From assembly GCA_965218875.1 (NCBI GenBank), contig OZ244707.1, positions 1,364,001-1,428,000 on the forward strand: DNA of 64,000 bases, given 5' to 3'. Positions 52,656-62,605 of the stretch are shown in pieces. The DNA is from CBDCMJ01 sp965218875 (GTDB lineage: Bacteria; Chloroflexota; Dehalococcoidia; Lucifugimonadales; UBA3495). Numbering within the stretch: position 1 is the stretch's first letter; each line of letters starts with the position of its first letter. A program made the position numbers and the translations under genes. The notes under the pieces were generated by a model. The model saw only the letters and a list, made by a program, of their open reading frames with translations, was not told the origin of the DNA and made no database searches.

Positions 52656-53447
52656 ACAGGACGTTCCACTGAGCGTTATAGAACGCCATGAAGCACTGGT
52701 TTTGAAGGTAAAACCGGGCTTCCGGCTCTCTGGAGCTTGCTGGATAAGCGTAGAGATGGAATGGCAAGAATGGCAGATTTTGAGGCTTCCGGGCTTGGTC
52801 TTGAGGTCCGAGAAACGTTTGCAGGCAGAATAAGCTTCCGTTAGCCGTGGCATTATCTTCCGCCGGCGGAGGACACCGTCAATCATGACTGCCTGTGCCA
52901 GCAGGTGCGTGGGACTGCCGATCTCCCAGCGGTTTAGCAAACCGGTCAGCCATAGCTGTAGAAGCCCCAGTTCCGATTCTCCTCGGGGACGGCCTGGGCC
53001 TTGTCCCTGCTCCGGGTGTTCTTCCAGGGTTCGCTGCGGTCTTAACCAGCACCCCTGCTTCCCTTATGCTCACTCCTCGCCGGGGCGCGCGCCCGAATGG
53101 AGTGCGCCCCGGCCCGCCGGTCAGGCTTGCTTTGTTGACGTCATGGGACGTTAGGGGCAGGAGGAAACAGACTGTCGGGTTTCCAGTCGTTGTTGGCGCC
53201 CTTGCGGCCGACGGTATCGACGCTGGCAGTGTGGGTGGGCCCACTGATATGAACTCCTTCTCTCCCAGTTTGAACCGGCCCCTTTTGGTGGAGTCCCGGC
53301 GCCGGGAGGTGGACTTTAGGAGGGAGTAGACGTCGGCTAACGCAGGGGGGCCGTTCTTCCTCCCCTGCAGGCCACTGCCGTCGGAACAAGGAGGGCGGCC
53401 GGCAGTCCAGCCGTCTCAGTAGCTCTCCCTGTTCTGTAGTCTTCTTC

Positions 53448-53467
53448 CGCTGGAGTTCTCCAGCGGG
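53448..53467 (-). terminator. Hairpin downstream of transglutaminase-like gene
   Basis: CCGCTGGAGTTCTCCAGCGG is a near-perfect palindrome (CCGCTGGAG/CTCCAGCGG). On the minus strand AAGAAGACTAC follows, not a T run, so it is a weak terminator at best. Confidence 0.35.
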
Positions 53468-53564
53468 CTCGGAAGAGAGAGGATAAGGTCAGGAGGGCAG
53501 GCGCGCCCGCGTCGTTAAGAAGGGCGGCGAGATTCTCTGACTGGTGTAGAGTCGGCGCGGATTC

Positions 53565-54368
53565 TCAATGGCTACTTGGGCGAGCCTCCAGCATCTCGAC
53601 TCGCACCTCCATAGCTCTTGGGTATAGCGCCGGACCAAACTGGTTGAATATCGCCACGTCGGCAGCATCACGCCCACAGGCGATGGTAACTCGCCCTCCA
53701 CGTGAGAAGGCTTGCGTAGCATCGAAAGTGTACCAACGGCCACCCACATACGCCTCGAACCAAGCGTGGAAATCCATGGGTTGAAGCCCGTACAGATAGC
53801 CCACAACGATACGCGCTGGAATACAGAGGCTGCGGGATAACGCGATACCCAAATGAGCGAGGTCGCGGCATACGCCCTCGCGCTGCTGGTTGACCTCGAC
53901 TGCCGACATCTGAAAATTGCTAGCATCTGGATTGTAACGGACTGAGGTGCGAATCCATTCTTCGATTGCAGCTACTTGATCGTATCCCGGCTCGACGCCG
54001 TCTACGAGTTCCCTACCGAGGTCTATGAACCTGTCGGACTCGCAATAACGACTGGGAAGAAGATAGCTCAGAACCGCGTCGGGAAGGTTCTGTACCTCAA
54101 CGAAAGGCGCGGCGGGTGACACGTCAATGTTGTCTGCGGTTAGGACGTCTGCAGATGTATGGATGTAAAACTCACCGGGGGGTGCGATCAATCGTTCGCA
54201 CAGATTACCGTAGCTGTCCGTAAACTCTACGATTGGCACGCTTGGCCTCAACGTGCGAGATTCATGCGCCACTGATTGAAGTGCTCCCCTTCGAGGGCGG
54301 AGCATTAGGACAAAAGGCGTGGAGATGCCTACATCAAAGGTAATATCACAAATAGCACGAAGCCACAC
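53565..54368 (-). CDS. Transglutaminase-like cysteine protease-fold protein
   Basis: 267 residues. Catalytic triad of the transglutaminase-like fold: Cys in QREGVCRDLAHLGIAL, His in MDFHAWFEAYVGGRWYTFDAT, and the Asp of that last stretch. The N-terminal domain (about 1-110) is a beta-rich bacterial transglutaminase-like N region (LIAPPGEFYIHTSADVLT). GTG 54368 follows GGGAGGG. Probably a peptidase or amidase acting on peptides; role unknown. Lower GC than the housekeeping genes. Confidence 0.85.
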   Translation of the reverse strand: MWLRAICDITFDVGISTPFVLMLRPRRGALQSVAHESRTLRPSVPIVEFTDSYGNLCERLIAPPGEFYIHTSADVLTADNIDVSPAAPFVEVQNLPDAVLSYLLPSRYCESDRFIDLGRELVDGVEPGYDQVAAIEEWIRTSVRYNPDASNFQMSAVEVNQQREGVCRDLAHLGIALSRSLCIPARIVVGYLYGLQPMDFHAWFEAYVGGRWYTFDATQAFSRGGRVTIACGRDAADVAIFNQFGPALYPRAMEVRVEMLEARPSSH

Positions 54369-54420
54369 CGCGGTTTCCCTCCCGTGTTAAGTAGGTTATT
54401 GGTCGGCATGCATCAGTTAC

Positions 54421-54952
54421 GGCACCGCCGCCAGCCGCCCCGCCGGGTCCGGCACCAGCTTCAGGTAGACGAACGTCGTGCTAATGGACCTGTGCCCCAG
54501 TCAACGGGAGAGGTAGTTGATGGGCGCGCCGTGGAGCAGTAGGTGGCGCCTATGACCCTGCCCCGGGCCACGCCGGCGAACTGGAGCACCGCGCGGAGCG
54601 CGTTTTGCAGCTCCGGGGGGACCGGCACGATGCGGCTTCGGCCGCCCTTGCCGGTGCGGACCCGCATGGTGGGCTGGTCTGAATCGAGGGACAGGTCGGA
54701 GGACTCCAGGGCCAGGGCTTCCGAGACGCGCAGGCCGGCCCGCCACTGGAACAGCATCAGCAGCCGGGCCCGGGGGTTGGGAGCTGCGGCAAGGATCGCC
54801 TGGACTTCCGGGGCCTCCAGGTACTCAGGGAGCGTGCAACCGTTCTGCCCGGAAGTTTGTTGCAACCCGGGCCGACGGGGGTGCATTCCCCGGGGCCGGC
54901 GCAGGGGTGAGGTGCGGGAAGCGGTGGTCATCGGTGCAACAATAGCACCCAT
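54421..54952 (-). pseudogene. Tyrosine recombinase (integrase), internally deleted
   Basis: From ATG 54952 the frame reads LPEYLEAPEVQAILAAAPN, then AGLRVSEALALESSDLSL (first catalytic Arg), then VRTGKGGRSRIVPVP (Lys loop). The expected HTLRH-type box is absent; the remaining end (LHGAPINYLSR, stop, LGHRSISTTFVYLKLV) lies in other frames, with the final box LGHRSISTT. Missing catalytic residues make it inactive. It sits on a 9-bp inverted repeat at its own start codon. Confidence 0.8.
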
Positions 54953-54963
54953 TTTGTTGCACC
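54933..54963. repeat. 9-bp inverted repeat over integrase start
   Basis: GGTGCAACA (54933-54941) and TGTTGCACC (54955-54963) are perfect complements separated by 13 bp. The layout looks like paired recombinase arms of a core site, or an operator. Confidence 0.6.
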
Positions 54964-55032
54964 ATCAATCCGCGGCTGTCACGGCGCCTCATCAGGCACA
55001 GAATATCCCGGCTCCACGCACAACGTGCAGGG

Positions 55033-55093
55033 GTGTCTGTTAAGGTGTCAAACAGTGTCCCGCCAGATTGGAAGCCGGTGTCGCAAAGGTGTC
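55033..55093 (+). repeat. Five GTGTC motifs near helical-turn spacing
   Basis: GTGTC occurs at 55033, 55045, 55055, 55078 and 55089, mostly 10-12 bp apart. Could be iterons or a subterminal transposase-binding region; may be chance. Confidence 0.35.
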
Positions 55094-55187
55094 TCTTTTT
55101 CTAAAAGCAACGCAGTTTGGGAAGGGTTTTCCCCATAGATAGAGACAAATTATTCGCGCACAGGCCGTCGGTCCAGGCGCCGGCGCC

Positions 55188-55440
55188 CTACCAGGCCAGC
55201 TCCAGGGCCAGCCCGGCCCGGCTCTCGCAGGACCAGTCCCCGGGGTCCGCCGTCAGGCCCCAGGCCTCGTAAGCGTAGCCTGGATGGTGGTGGTTGACCG
55301 CTCGGCCGCCGTCAGGGCCGTGGTTCCCACGGCTTCCGCCCCCGACGGGCCGATCAGCCGGTACTGCGGCTCGGCCGCCCGCGCCGGTTGGAGGTAGTAC
55401 CACTTGAGTTGCTCGCCCGCTAGACCGGGAAGGGCAGCAG
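55188..55440 (-). pseudogene. Unrecognised open-frame remnant
   Basis: The minus strand reads WYYLQPARAAEPQYRLIGPS and LTAAERSTTTIQA, then after a shift AYEAWGLTADPGDWSCESRA. Protein-like composition over two frames but no start or family. Possibly cargo of the element that carried the integrase. Confidence 0.3.
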
Positions 55441-55610
55441 CACCTTGTCGCCGGTCCCCGGGAGAGTATCGCCCAAGGCCGCCGCCTTGACGGGATTACC
55501 CGGAATCAGAAAGCAAACCCTGCCAACGTTGGTGGCAGAATTGAGTATCCAATCCCTGGCCGTGCCCGCGGGTTTCGTCCTGCCAAACGGCTGAGAGGCA
55601 GCGTACGCCA

Positions 55611-57050
55611 CTATCGAAGTGACATCTCTTTACGGACCGCATGCCAAGGCTTGCGGGCGAACCGGCGGCCCAGGCCGCGCTCGATCTCACGCCACTTCCG
55701 CTCATCCTCCATCGTGATAAACGTTACCGCCTCGCCGGAGCGGCCCATGCGGCCAGTCCTTCCGACGCGGTGGGTAAACAGCAGCTCTGAGTCCGGCAGG
55801 TCATAGTTTATGACCTGGCCAATTCCCTCGAAGTCCAAGCCTCTGGCGGCTACATTCGTTGCCACCAAGATCGACGCGGCGCCGGATCGGAAGTCAGTCA
55901 TCACCCGTTCCCGCGCGCTTTGGCTCAAATTCCCCTGGAGCGCGCCCACGGGGTAGCCAAAGGAATCAAGCTGCCTCGCCAGTTGTTTGACACCGTGCTT
56001 GGTCTTGCCGAAAACGATAACCGGGGCGCCTTCCTGCCGGTCTAGCAGAGTTCGCAGGGCTTCCATTTTTTCGCTCTTCTGAATAGTGTAGACCAGATGC
56101 TCCACGGAGGGCGGCGCTTGCAAACCCGCGTCCACTTCCACTACTACGGGCTGGCGCATGTGCTTGGCGGCGGTCTGGGCAACCCATGCGGGCATCGTCG
56201 CCGACAAGAGCGCCGTCTGCCGATCTTTGGGCGTCCGGCCTATAATGGCTTCAACGTCGTGGGCAAACCCCATATCCAACATTTCGTCCGCTTCGTCCAG
56301 CACAAGAAACCGCACTGATCCCAGGTTTAGAGTCCCTTGGCGTAAATGGTCCAACGTGCGGCCCGGAGTGCCAACAATCACTTGGGGCTTGTTCCTCAAC
56401 TCAGCGTACTCCGGCCTGAGAGAGCGGCCGCCATACAGGAGCGCCACGCGGAGTTGCTGTGGGGAAGCCAGTGCTTCTAGGACTTCACCCACCTGGATGG
56501 CCAGTTCCCGGGTGGGCGCCAGCACCAACGCTTGGACCTGCCGGACCGACGGGTCGCACCGCTCCGCCAGGGGAACCCCGAAGGCCAGCGTCTTTCCGGA
56601 CCCTGTCCGCGCCTGGCCAATCAAGTCTCGGCCCGCCATTAAATGAGGGATGGCGCTCTCCTGAATGGGCGTGGGCCTTGATATGTTCATCCGGGAAACC
56701 GCTGCCTTGGTAGCCTTCTTCAAAGGCATCTCGGAAAATGTGGGGCCGCCAATCAGGGGGCTGTCAACGTCTTGCTCATTTCCAGTACGCAACCTGTCCG
56801 ACCTTGTACTTGCCGCCGGGGGCAACCCCGTTAAGCCGGTTCCGGTTGACCTCGCCGGCTTGTCGGAACTTGTGCTGACCGTCGGGGACGACCCTTGGCG
56901 GCGGGCCTTGAAGCAGGAGCGGCAATACACCGGCTCGCCCCGGGTTGGCCGGAAGGGTAGGTTTGCAGACATGCCGCAGTCATCGCAAATGGTTTGGTGT
57001 TGGATGTAGTTGCTTGGGCCCACGCGGGCGGGCGGATATCTATAAGGCAT
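55611..57050 (-). CDS. DEAD-box RNA helicase with N-terminal zinc ribbon
   Basis: 479 residues. Starts with a zinc ribbon CDDCGMSANLPFRPTRGEPV then CRSCF, and a Ser/Thr-rich linker. Helicase core: Q motif FSEMPLKKATKAAVSRMNIS, Walker A ARTGSGKT, APTRELAIQ, DEAD box VLDEADEMLDMG, SATM, and HRVGRTGRMGRSG. The family unwinds structured RNA, often in cold response or ribosome assembly. ATG 57050. The added zinc ribbon is the notable part. Confidence 0.93.
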   Translation of the reverse strand: MPYRYPPARVGPSNYIQHQTICDDCGMSANLPFRPTRGEPVYCRSCFKARRQGSSPTVSTSSDKPARSTGTGLTGLPPAASTRSDRLRTGNEQDVDSPLIGGPTFSEMPLKKATKAAVSRMNISRPTPIQESAIPHLMAGRDLIGQARTGSGKTLAFGVPLAERCDPSVRQVQALVLAPTRELAIQVGEVLEALASPQQLRVALLYGGRSLRPEYAELRNKPQVIVGTPGRTLDHLRQGTLNLGSVRFLVLDEADEMLDMGFAHDVEAIIGRTPKDRQTALLSATMPAWVAQTAAKHMRQPVVVEVDAGLQAPPSVEHLVYTIQKSEKMEALRTLLDRQEGAPVIVFGKTKHGVKQLARQLDSFGYPVGALQGNLSQSARERVMTDFRSGAASILVATNVAARGLDFEGIGQVINYDLPDSELLFTHRVGRTGRMGRSGEAVTFITMEDERKWREIERGLGRRFARKPWHAVRKEMSLR

Positions 57051-57227
57051 ACGAGAACAGACTTCCTAAATCTAGAGTAGCAACACAGTGAATCGGCGGG
57101 GGATGAACAAGAGGAGAGGAGGCACAGGGGCGGTCCGTTCTCGTGTCAAACCTTGGTGCGCCAATCAAGCGTGTATATACATTATAGCCCAATATTACGA
57201 AAACCGATACACCGGGGACGGTCAGGG

Positions 57228-58443
57228 GTAGGGCTATCGCATGGGAAGGTTGGCGAATTGAGTTAGCAAGGTAGCCAGGAATGCATTGTCCCAGCCAGCC
57301 CGTTTGAGTTTGCCCCGCATTGACCCCTTGCTGGGTTCCAGGCGAGCCAGGTTGAGCGCCAGTTTACGAAGCAAAGCCAGGTTTTCGGCGCAGTTGCCCT
57401 TGCGGTTTCTGGCCTGGTCTTCGTTAAACACTACGTCCAGAGACCAATGCAGCCTGTTCTCAATGCCCCAATGGCTACGCACGATGTCATTGAAGCGCTC
57501 CGGTCTAAAGACCTGGCTCATCAGGTAGTAACGGGTCTCTACACTGGTCTGGTCGTACAGATGGCGGCTGGCAGTTACCTTACCTATTGCTTTCAAGCTG
57601 GGCCAATGGTGTATATCCTGCAGCCAAGCCACGTCGCCGCTGACGCCGGCGGTGCGGGTCTCGACCCGGCCGTGCCCCTTGCTCACCTCGGTAGCCTCAG
57701 CCAAGGGAGTGTCTGGGTCGTCCAGGAACAAACGCACCTCGTCGTTCAAGGTCCCCTGATTGCCCTTGAGGGTCAGCACGTAATCCGCCGACTGCTCCCT
57801 TACCAGTTGGGCCACCTGGCGTTGACAGTGCATGGCATCGGCGGTGACCACCGTCCCCGATAAAGACAGCAGTTCCAAGAGTTTGGGTACGGCGGTGATC
57901 TCGTTGGATTTGCCCTCCACGGCCAGTTGGCCCAGCGCCAGCCGTTGCTCCGCCGCCCAGGCGCTGACCAGATGCAACGGGGAGGTCCCTTCCGCCCGGT
58001 CGTAGGACCGGCGCAGGGTCTTTCCGTCCAGGGCCACCACTCCCTGGCAAGCTTGGGCGAACTGTTCCATGAAGCCCAGGAACCAGGCGTGGAATGCCTC
58101 CGGGTCCAGCAGCCGGAATATTCGGGAGAAGGTATCGTGGCTGGGAATTCCGTTTTCCAGCTTCAGAAAGCCCTCGAGAAACTCTCGCTTCGCCCGGCCA
58201 AACAAGGCCATGTCGGTGCATGTTTCCCCACCGCACAACACAGAGTGCACAGGGCTATTACCAGTATGTCGTGCAACGAGTGCTGTTGGCCGCTGACCCT
58301 CCGTGGGTCGTTCAGACCCTCAAACACATTCCCCATTTCCCCCATCATCCCTTCCTCCACCCAATTGCCGCACTTCTGCTGCCTATCCTCGGCAGCCCTT
58401 TACTATTCTTATCATCCCCTATTCCCTCATGCGATAGCCCTGC
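57228..58443 (-). mobile_element. ISAs1-type insertion sequence with 8-bp target duplication
   Basis: Ends G(T/C)AGGGCTATCGCATG at 57228-57243 and complement 58428-58443, flanked by GGTCAGGG direct repeats (57220-57227 and 58444-58451). 1,216 bp, different in sequence from the ISAs1-type element at 22815. Confidence 0.85.
57234..58360 (-). pseudogene. ISAs1-type transposase, frameshifted near N-terminus
   Basis: The main frame (57234 to about 58250) has GVVALDGKTLRRSYDRA (first Asp), VVTADAMHCQRQVA (second Asp), HWGIENRLHWSLDVVFNEDQ (Glu). The first 40 residues (GLNDPRRVSGQQHSLHDILV) are in another frame ending near 58240 at a TGTG-rich run. No slippery heptamer is visible, so this looks like a real inactivating frameshift in an otherwise complete element. 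Confidence 0.8.
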
Positions 58444-58451
58444 GGTCAGGG

Positions 58452-58767
58452 GTAGCCCCAGGATTTTGCGTCCGTACTTCCACCTGGATTCTTTCGCCCG
58501 GATAGGAGAATGGCCATAGCAACAGCGTGCTTCCAAATTGAGTCAGGATATTCTTGGGGCGCACCCGACGGTCAGTCAATTCGGAGGGGCCCAATAATGG
58601 CGAATTCCTTCCAGGCTGAGGACTGACAAGAGGCAACAATATCGAAGGAAAGCCCGGAGCCGCGGCAAGCAATTCCAGGCCCGGCCCCAGTTTGCCTTTT
58701 GAAAATGGGTATAAATTCCGGATATAAGCCCACCCTCCTGTTATCATAGTACTTGGGGTGATTAGAT
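58452..58767. other. Intergenic region upstream of typA
   Basis: 316 bp. No gene. Holds a likely typA promoter at 58697-58726. Confidence 0.5.
58697..58726 (+). promoter_or_regulatory. Promoter of typA
   Basis: TTGAAA (58697-58702), 18-bp spacer, TATAAG (58721-58726). Confidence 0.5.
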
Positions 58768-60606
58768 TTGATTGACTATAAGAACAATGCCATTCGCAAC
58801 CTGGCTATCATAGCCCACGTAGACCACGGCAAGACCACGCTGGTCGACGCTTTGCTGAAACAAGGCCAGGTCTTTCGGGCCCACCAGCAGGTGGGGGCTT
58901 TGATCATGGACACCAATCCCCTGGAGCGGGAGCGCGGCATTACGATCCTGGCCAAGAACGCCTCGGTCTCCTACGGCGGTGTCCGGATTAACATTATTGA
59001 CACGCCCGGCCACCCCGATTTCAGCGGCGAGGTGGAACGAATCATGAATATGGCCGATGGCTGCCTGCTGCTGGTGGACGCCGTAGACGGGCCCATGCCC
59101 CAGACTACCTACGTTCTGCGCCAAGCCCTGCAGCAGAACGTAACGCCGATGGTCGTCATCAACAAGATCGACCGCCCCGAGGCCCGCGTGGCAGAGGTGG
59201 TTGCCATGGTCCAGGACTTGTTCCTAGAACTGGCTACCAGCGCGGAGCAACTGGATTTTCCGGTGTTGTACACCTCGGCCCGCCAAGGCTACGCCACCAC
59301 GGACCCAGACCTGCCAGGGACGGATATGCAGCCGCTCTTCAAAGCGATTCTGGAGTCGGTGCCGCCGCCCACCGGCGACCCCGGAGCCCCTTTGCAAATG
59401 CTGGTGGCGGCCTTGGACTACGACAACTACCTGGGGCAGGTGTGCGTAGGCCGCATCTCCAATGGCACTCTCCGCCTGCGGGATGGCGTTGCCTTGCTGG
59501 GCAGAGACGGCGAGGTCAGCACCCACAGCCTCGAACGCATCTTCGTGTTCCGCGGCATGGAGCGAGTTGAAGTACCCCAAGCCTACGCCGGCGACATCGT
59601 GGCCGTGACCGGCCCTGAAGGCGTTTCCATTGGCGAGACCATTGCTTCGCCGGAAAGTCCGGAGGCCTTGCCAACGATAGATATCAACGAACCCACGGTT
59701 CGCATGACCTTCGGCGTGAGCACGTCCCCCTTCATGGGACGAGAGGGCGTCTATTGCACTTCCCGCAATCTTCACGAACGTCTCATTAGAGAATTGCGGA
59801 CCAACGTCAGCCTCCGAGTGGATACCACCCCCAGCCCGGACGTGTTCGTCGTCGCCGGACGGGGCGAGTTGCACCTGTCCATTCTGGTAGAGACCATGCG
59901 CCGTGAACAATTTGAGTTCCAGGTGTCCCGTCCCACCCCAGTCACCAAGGTAATCGACGGCAAGATATACGAGCCCTACGAAATTCTGAATATCAGCGCT
60001 CAAGAAGAGTATGTGGGCATACTGACCGAATATCTCTCTGCCCACTTGGCCCAGTTACGGGACATGCGGTACGGCGAGAACAGTTACGTCCACTTAGAGT
60101 ACAAAATACCCACCCGGGGACTAATCGGATTCAACGCCTTCTTTCTTCGCACCACCCGCGGTGACGGAGTGAAGAGTAGCATCTTCACCTCTTACGAGCC
60201 TATGGAAGGTGAGATGAAGTCCCGGCGGGGCGGCGCGCTGGTGGCGGCAGAGAACGGCACTGCCGTCACTTACGGCCTGCTCAATGCCCAAGGCCGGGGC
60301 GATACCTTCATTGATGCCGGTACTATGGTCTATGAAGGGATGATTGTCGGCTCTCACCGCCGCGAAGGCGACATTGAAATCAACGTCTGCAAAGAGAAGA
60401 AGCTGACTAACATGCGGTCATCGACGGCAGACGTGGCCAAGCGCCTCAACGCCACCGTGAGGATGAGCCTTGAGGAGGCCCTGGCGTTCATCTCTGATGA
60501 CGAGCGGCTGGAAGTCACACCGCTCAATCTTCGTCTCCGCAAGGCGGAACTGTCTGCATTGGATCGTAAACGTCAACGCCGAGACGGAGCCCGCGCCCGG
60601 GATTAA
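58768..60606 (+). CDS. typA: Ribosome-associated GTPase TypA/BipA
   Basis: 612 residues. GTPase motifs AHVDHGKTTL, DTPGHPDF, NKIDRPEA; domains II and III as in EF-G; the BipA C-terminal region with TRGLIGFNAFFLRTTRGDG and KKLTNMRSSTADV. It binds 70S ribosomes during stress and cold growth. TTG start at 58768 with GGGGTG upstream. Complete, despite IS elements on both sides. Confidence 0.95.
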   Translation: MIDYKNNAIRNLAIIAHVDHGKTTLVDALLKQGQVFRAHQQVGALIMDTNPLERERGITILAKNASVSYGGVRINIIDTPGHPDFSGEVERIMNMADGCLLLVDAVDGPMPQTTYVLRQALQQNVTPMVVINKIDRPEARVAEVVAMVQDLFLELATSAEQLDFPVLYTSARQGYATTDPDLPGTDMQPLFKAILESVPPPTGDPGAPLQMLVAALDYDNYLGQVCVGRISNGTLRLRDGVALLGRDGEVSTHSLERIFVFRGMERVEVPQAYAGDIVAVTGPEGVSIGETIASPESPEALPTIDINEPTVRMTFGVSTSPFMGREGVYCTSRNLHERLIRELRTNVSLRVDTTPSPDVFVVAGRGELHLSILVETMRREQFEFQVSRPTPVTKVIDGKIYEPYEILNISAQEEYVGILTEYLSAHLAQLRDMRYGENSYVHLEYKIPTRGLIGFNAFFLRTTRGDGVKSSIFTSYEPMEGEMKSRRGGALVAAENGTAVTYGLLNAQGRGDTFIDAGTMVYEGMIVGSHRREGDIEINVCKEKKLTNMRSSTADVAKRLNATVRMSLEEALAFISDDERLEVTPLNLRLRKAELSALDRKRQRRDGARARD

Positions 60607-60687
60607 GAGGGTGTCCAAACTGGAGATATGTGCCAAGCGGCGGAGCATCAACCCGGACGTAAAGATGTAGACCCATGCTTCACTGAT

Positions 60688-60830
60688 TTAGGCCAACACT
60701 TCATAGTCCTTGCTCAATCCCCGGTACCGGCCTAACCAGGCCAAGGTGTGCTCCACCAACCAGCGGCGGGGCAGAACCTGAAAGGGGCGTCGGTGGGGGG
60801 AGCGGCGCACCAACTCCAGGGTCCACCTCA
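60688..60830 (-). pseudogene. IS5-type transposase C-terminal fragment
   Basis: The minus strand reads RPFQVLPRRWLVEHTLAWLG then RYRGLSKDYEVL and TAA at 60690-60688. This is the Glu-containing tail of a different IS5 subgroup from the IS427-type copies. It is cut off at 60830 where the IS427-type remnant begins. Confidence 0.8.
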
Positions 60831-61490
60831 CTGGAAATCCTCAATGCCATTCTCTACGTGAGCGAGAATGGCTGCAAATGGCAGGGCTTGCCGACCTACT
60901 TTGGTCCCTGGCAAACCATCTACAGGCGATGGCGCTGGTGGAACATCCGGGGGGTGCTCACGGAGGCGTTCCGGCAGTTGCGAGAGGAGGGGGTCCTCGA
61001 TGTTGGATGCCGGATAGCCGCCCTGGATAGCACCGGCGTTAAGGTCCATCCCGATGGTACCGGGGCCAAAAAAAACATGGCCCGCAAGCCATCGGCAAGT
61101 CCCACGGCGGCCGGAACACCAAAATACACCTGATGGCGGTGGATGAACGGACTGCCCTGGCTATATCCCTCTCCCCGGGACAGGCCCACGACGGAGTGGA
61201 GGGGCGTAAATTGCTGAAGCGGCTGGGATGCCAGGAGGAACGCCGGCATCTGGCCTGGGACTTGGGGCATATCCCGGTAGTGCCGCCGCGGCGGCACCGG
61301 AGAGTACGGTGGGAGTAGGACCTGGAGCTATACGGAAAGCGCAACGTAGTGGAACGCTTGTTCCGGCGGTTGAAGAGCTTCAGACGAGTCTTCACCAGGT
61401 ACGACAAGCTGGACATAAGGTATCTGGGGTTCGTAATCTTCGGGTGCATCTTTGAGTCAATTCTTCGGCACCATTAGCGGCGACACGCCC
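60831..61490 (+). pseudogene. IS427-type element copy 2, truncated and deleted
   Basis: Begins abruptly at CTGGAAATCC (equivalent to 47680), so the left end and about 25 residues are gone. It has the same run of seven A's (frameshift site), a 42-bp in-frame deletion removing MDRAYEGD with the second Asp, the same in-frame TAG (61316-61318), and a right end GCGGCGACACGCCC with two changes from the intact copy. Inactive. Confidence 0.88.
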
Positions 61491-61529
61491 TAGATTCCTC
61501 GTCGCTCCGCTCTAGCGGAATGACAGAGG
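61491..61529 (+). repeat. Dispersed palindromic repeat, family A copy 9
   Basis: TAGATTCCTCGTCGCTCCGC then TCTAGCGGAATGACAGAGG, directly against the right end of the IS427-type remnant, as if that element had inserted next to it. Confidence 0.8.
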
Positions 61530-61555
61530 CGGACCAATCCCGCCTTTGGCCCTGG

Positions 61556-62605
61556 ACGGCGCCGAACGGGAAACCCTGGAACAATGGACCCGCCGGCCCA
61601 AAACGGCCCAGGCGTTAGCCCTGCGGGCCGGAATCGTTCTGGCCTGTGCCGATGGCCCGAGCAACACTGCCGTGGCCGCCTAGTTGCGGGTAGGCGTTGC
61701 CACGGTGGGAAAATGGCGTTCCCGATTCCTGGAACAACGGCTGGACGGCCTGTTGAACCAACCGCGCAGCGGTCGCCCCCGGATGATTGACGATGCCGAC
61801 GTGGAGCGGGTGATTGCGTTGATCTTGGAGACCACCCCCAAGGACGCCACCCACTGGAGCACCCGGTCCATGGCCCGGCGTTCCGGTCTGAGCCACAACA
61901 CCGTGAGCCGCATCTGGTGCGCCTTCGCGCTGCAACCCCATCGCACCGAGACCTTCAAGCTGTCGGCTGACCCCCTCTTCATCGAGAAGGTGCGGGATAT
62001 TGTGGGCTCTACCTCAACCCGCCGGACCGGGCGCTGGTCTTGTGCGTGGACGAGAAGTCCCAGATCCAGGCCCTGGACCGCACCAGGCCGCTTTTGCCCC
62101 TGCGCCCGGGCCAGGCCGAGCGGCGCACCCATGATTAAGTGCGCCACGGCACCACGTCCCTCTTCGCCGCTTTGGACGCTAGGACCGGCCAGGTGATTGG
62201 CCAGTGCCACCCCCGCCACCGGGCCCTGGAGTTCCGCGAGTTTCTCGATGCCATCGAGTCCGAGGTACCCGCCAGTTGGACGTGCAGCTGATTGCGGACA
62301 ACTACGCCACCCACAAGACGGCGCTGATCCGGAACTGGTTCGTCAAGCGGCCCCGCTTCCATATTCATTTCACGCCCACCAGCGCCTCCTGGCTGAACCT
62401 GGTGGAGCGCTGGTTCGGTCTGCTCACCGAAAAGCAGTTGCGCCGGGGCGTGCATCAGAGCAGCGCCGACCTGGAGGCTGCCATCTACCGCTACCTGGAC
62501 GTCACTAACGAAGACCCCAAGCCCTTGGTATGGATCAAGACCGCTGACCAAATCCTGGCCAGCGTGGCCCGCTTTTGCCACCGTACTTTAGATACAGGAC
62601 AATAG
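61556..62605 (+). pseudogene. IS630-type transposase, multiply broken
   Basis: The text begins ALDGAERETLEQWTRRPKTA, with HTH VATVGKWRSRFLEQRLDGL, LSHNTVSRIWCAFALQPHRT, CVDEKSQIQALDRTRP (first Asp), LIADNYATHKT (second Asp) and HFTPTSASWLNLVERWF (Glu). Interrupted by TAG (61681), a frameshift near 62010, TAA near 62136, and a frameshift near 62270. The C-terminus ends with a TAG formed by the TA at the element end plus the first base of the next IS. Confidence 0.85.

Larger units (their letters stand above)
52437..53564. other. Gene-poor region with a tRNA fragment
   Basis: 1.1 kb. Only the 5' half of a tRNA-Ser (52612-52655) is recognisable. Short frames on both strands show no family motifs; a GC hairpin (CCGCTGGAGTTCTCCAGCGG, 53448-53467) lies near the end, downstream of the transglutaminase-like gene on the minus strand. 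Confidence 0.5.

Noticed and set aside
52513..52833. A 106-codon plus frame over the tRNA-Ser fragment
   Set aside because: Its middle is the tRNA fragment itself and the ends show no protein family.
55420..55611. 63-codon minus open frame upstream of 55611
   Set aside because: No motifs, and it ends against the unclear remnant at 55440; not enough to call a gene.
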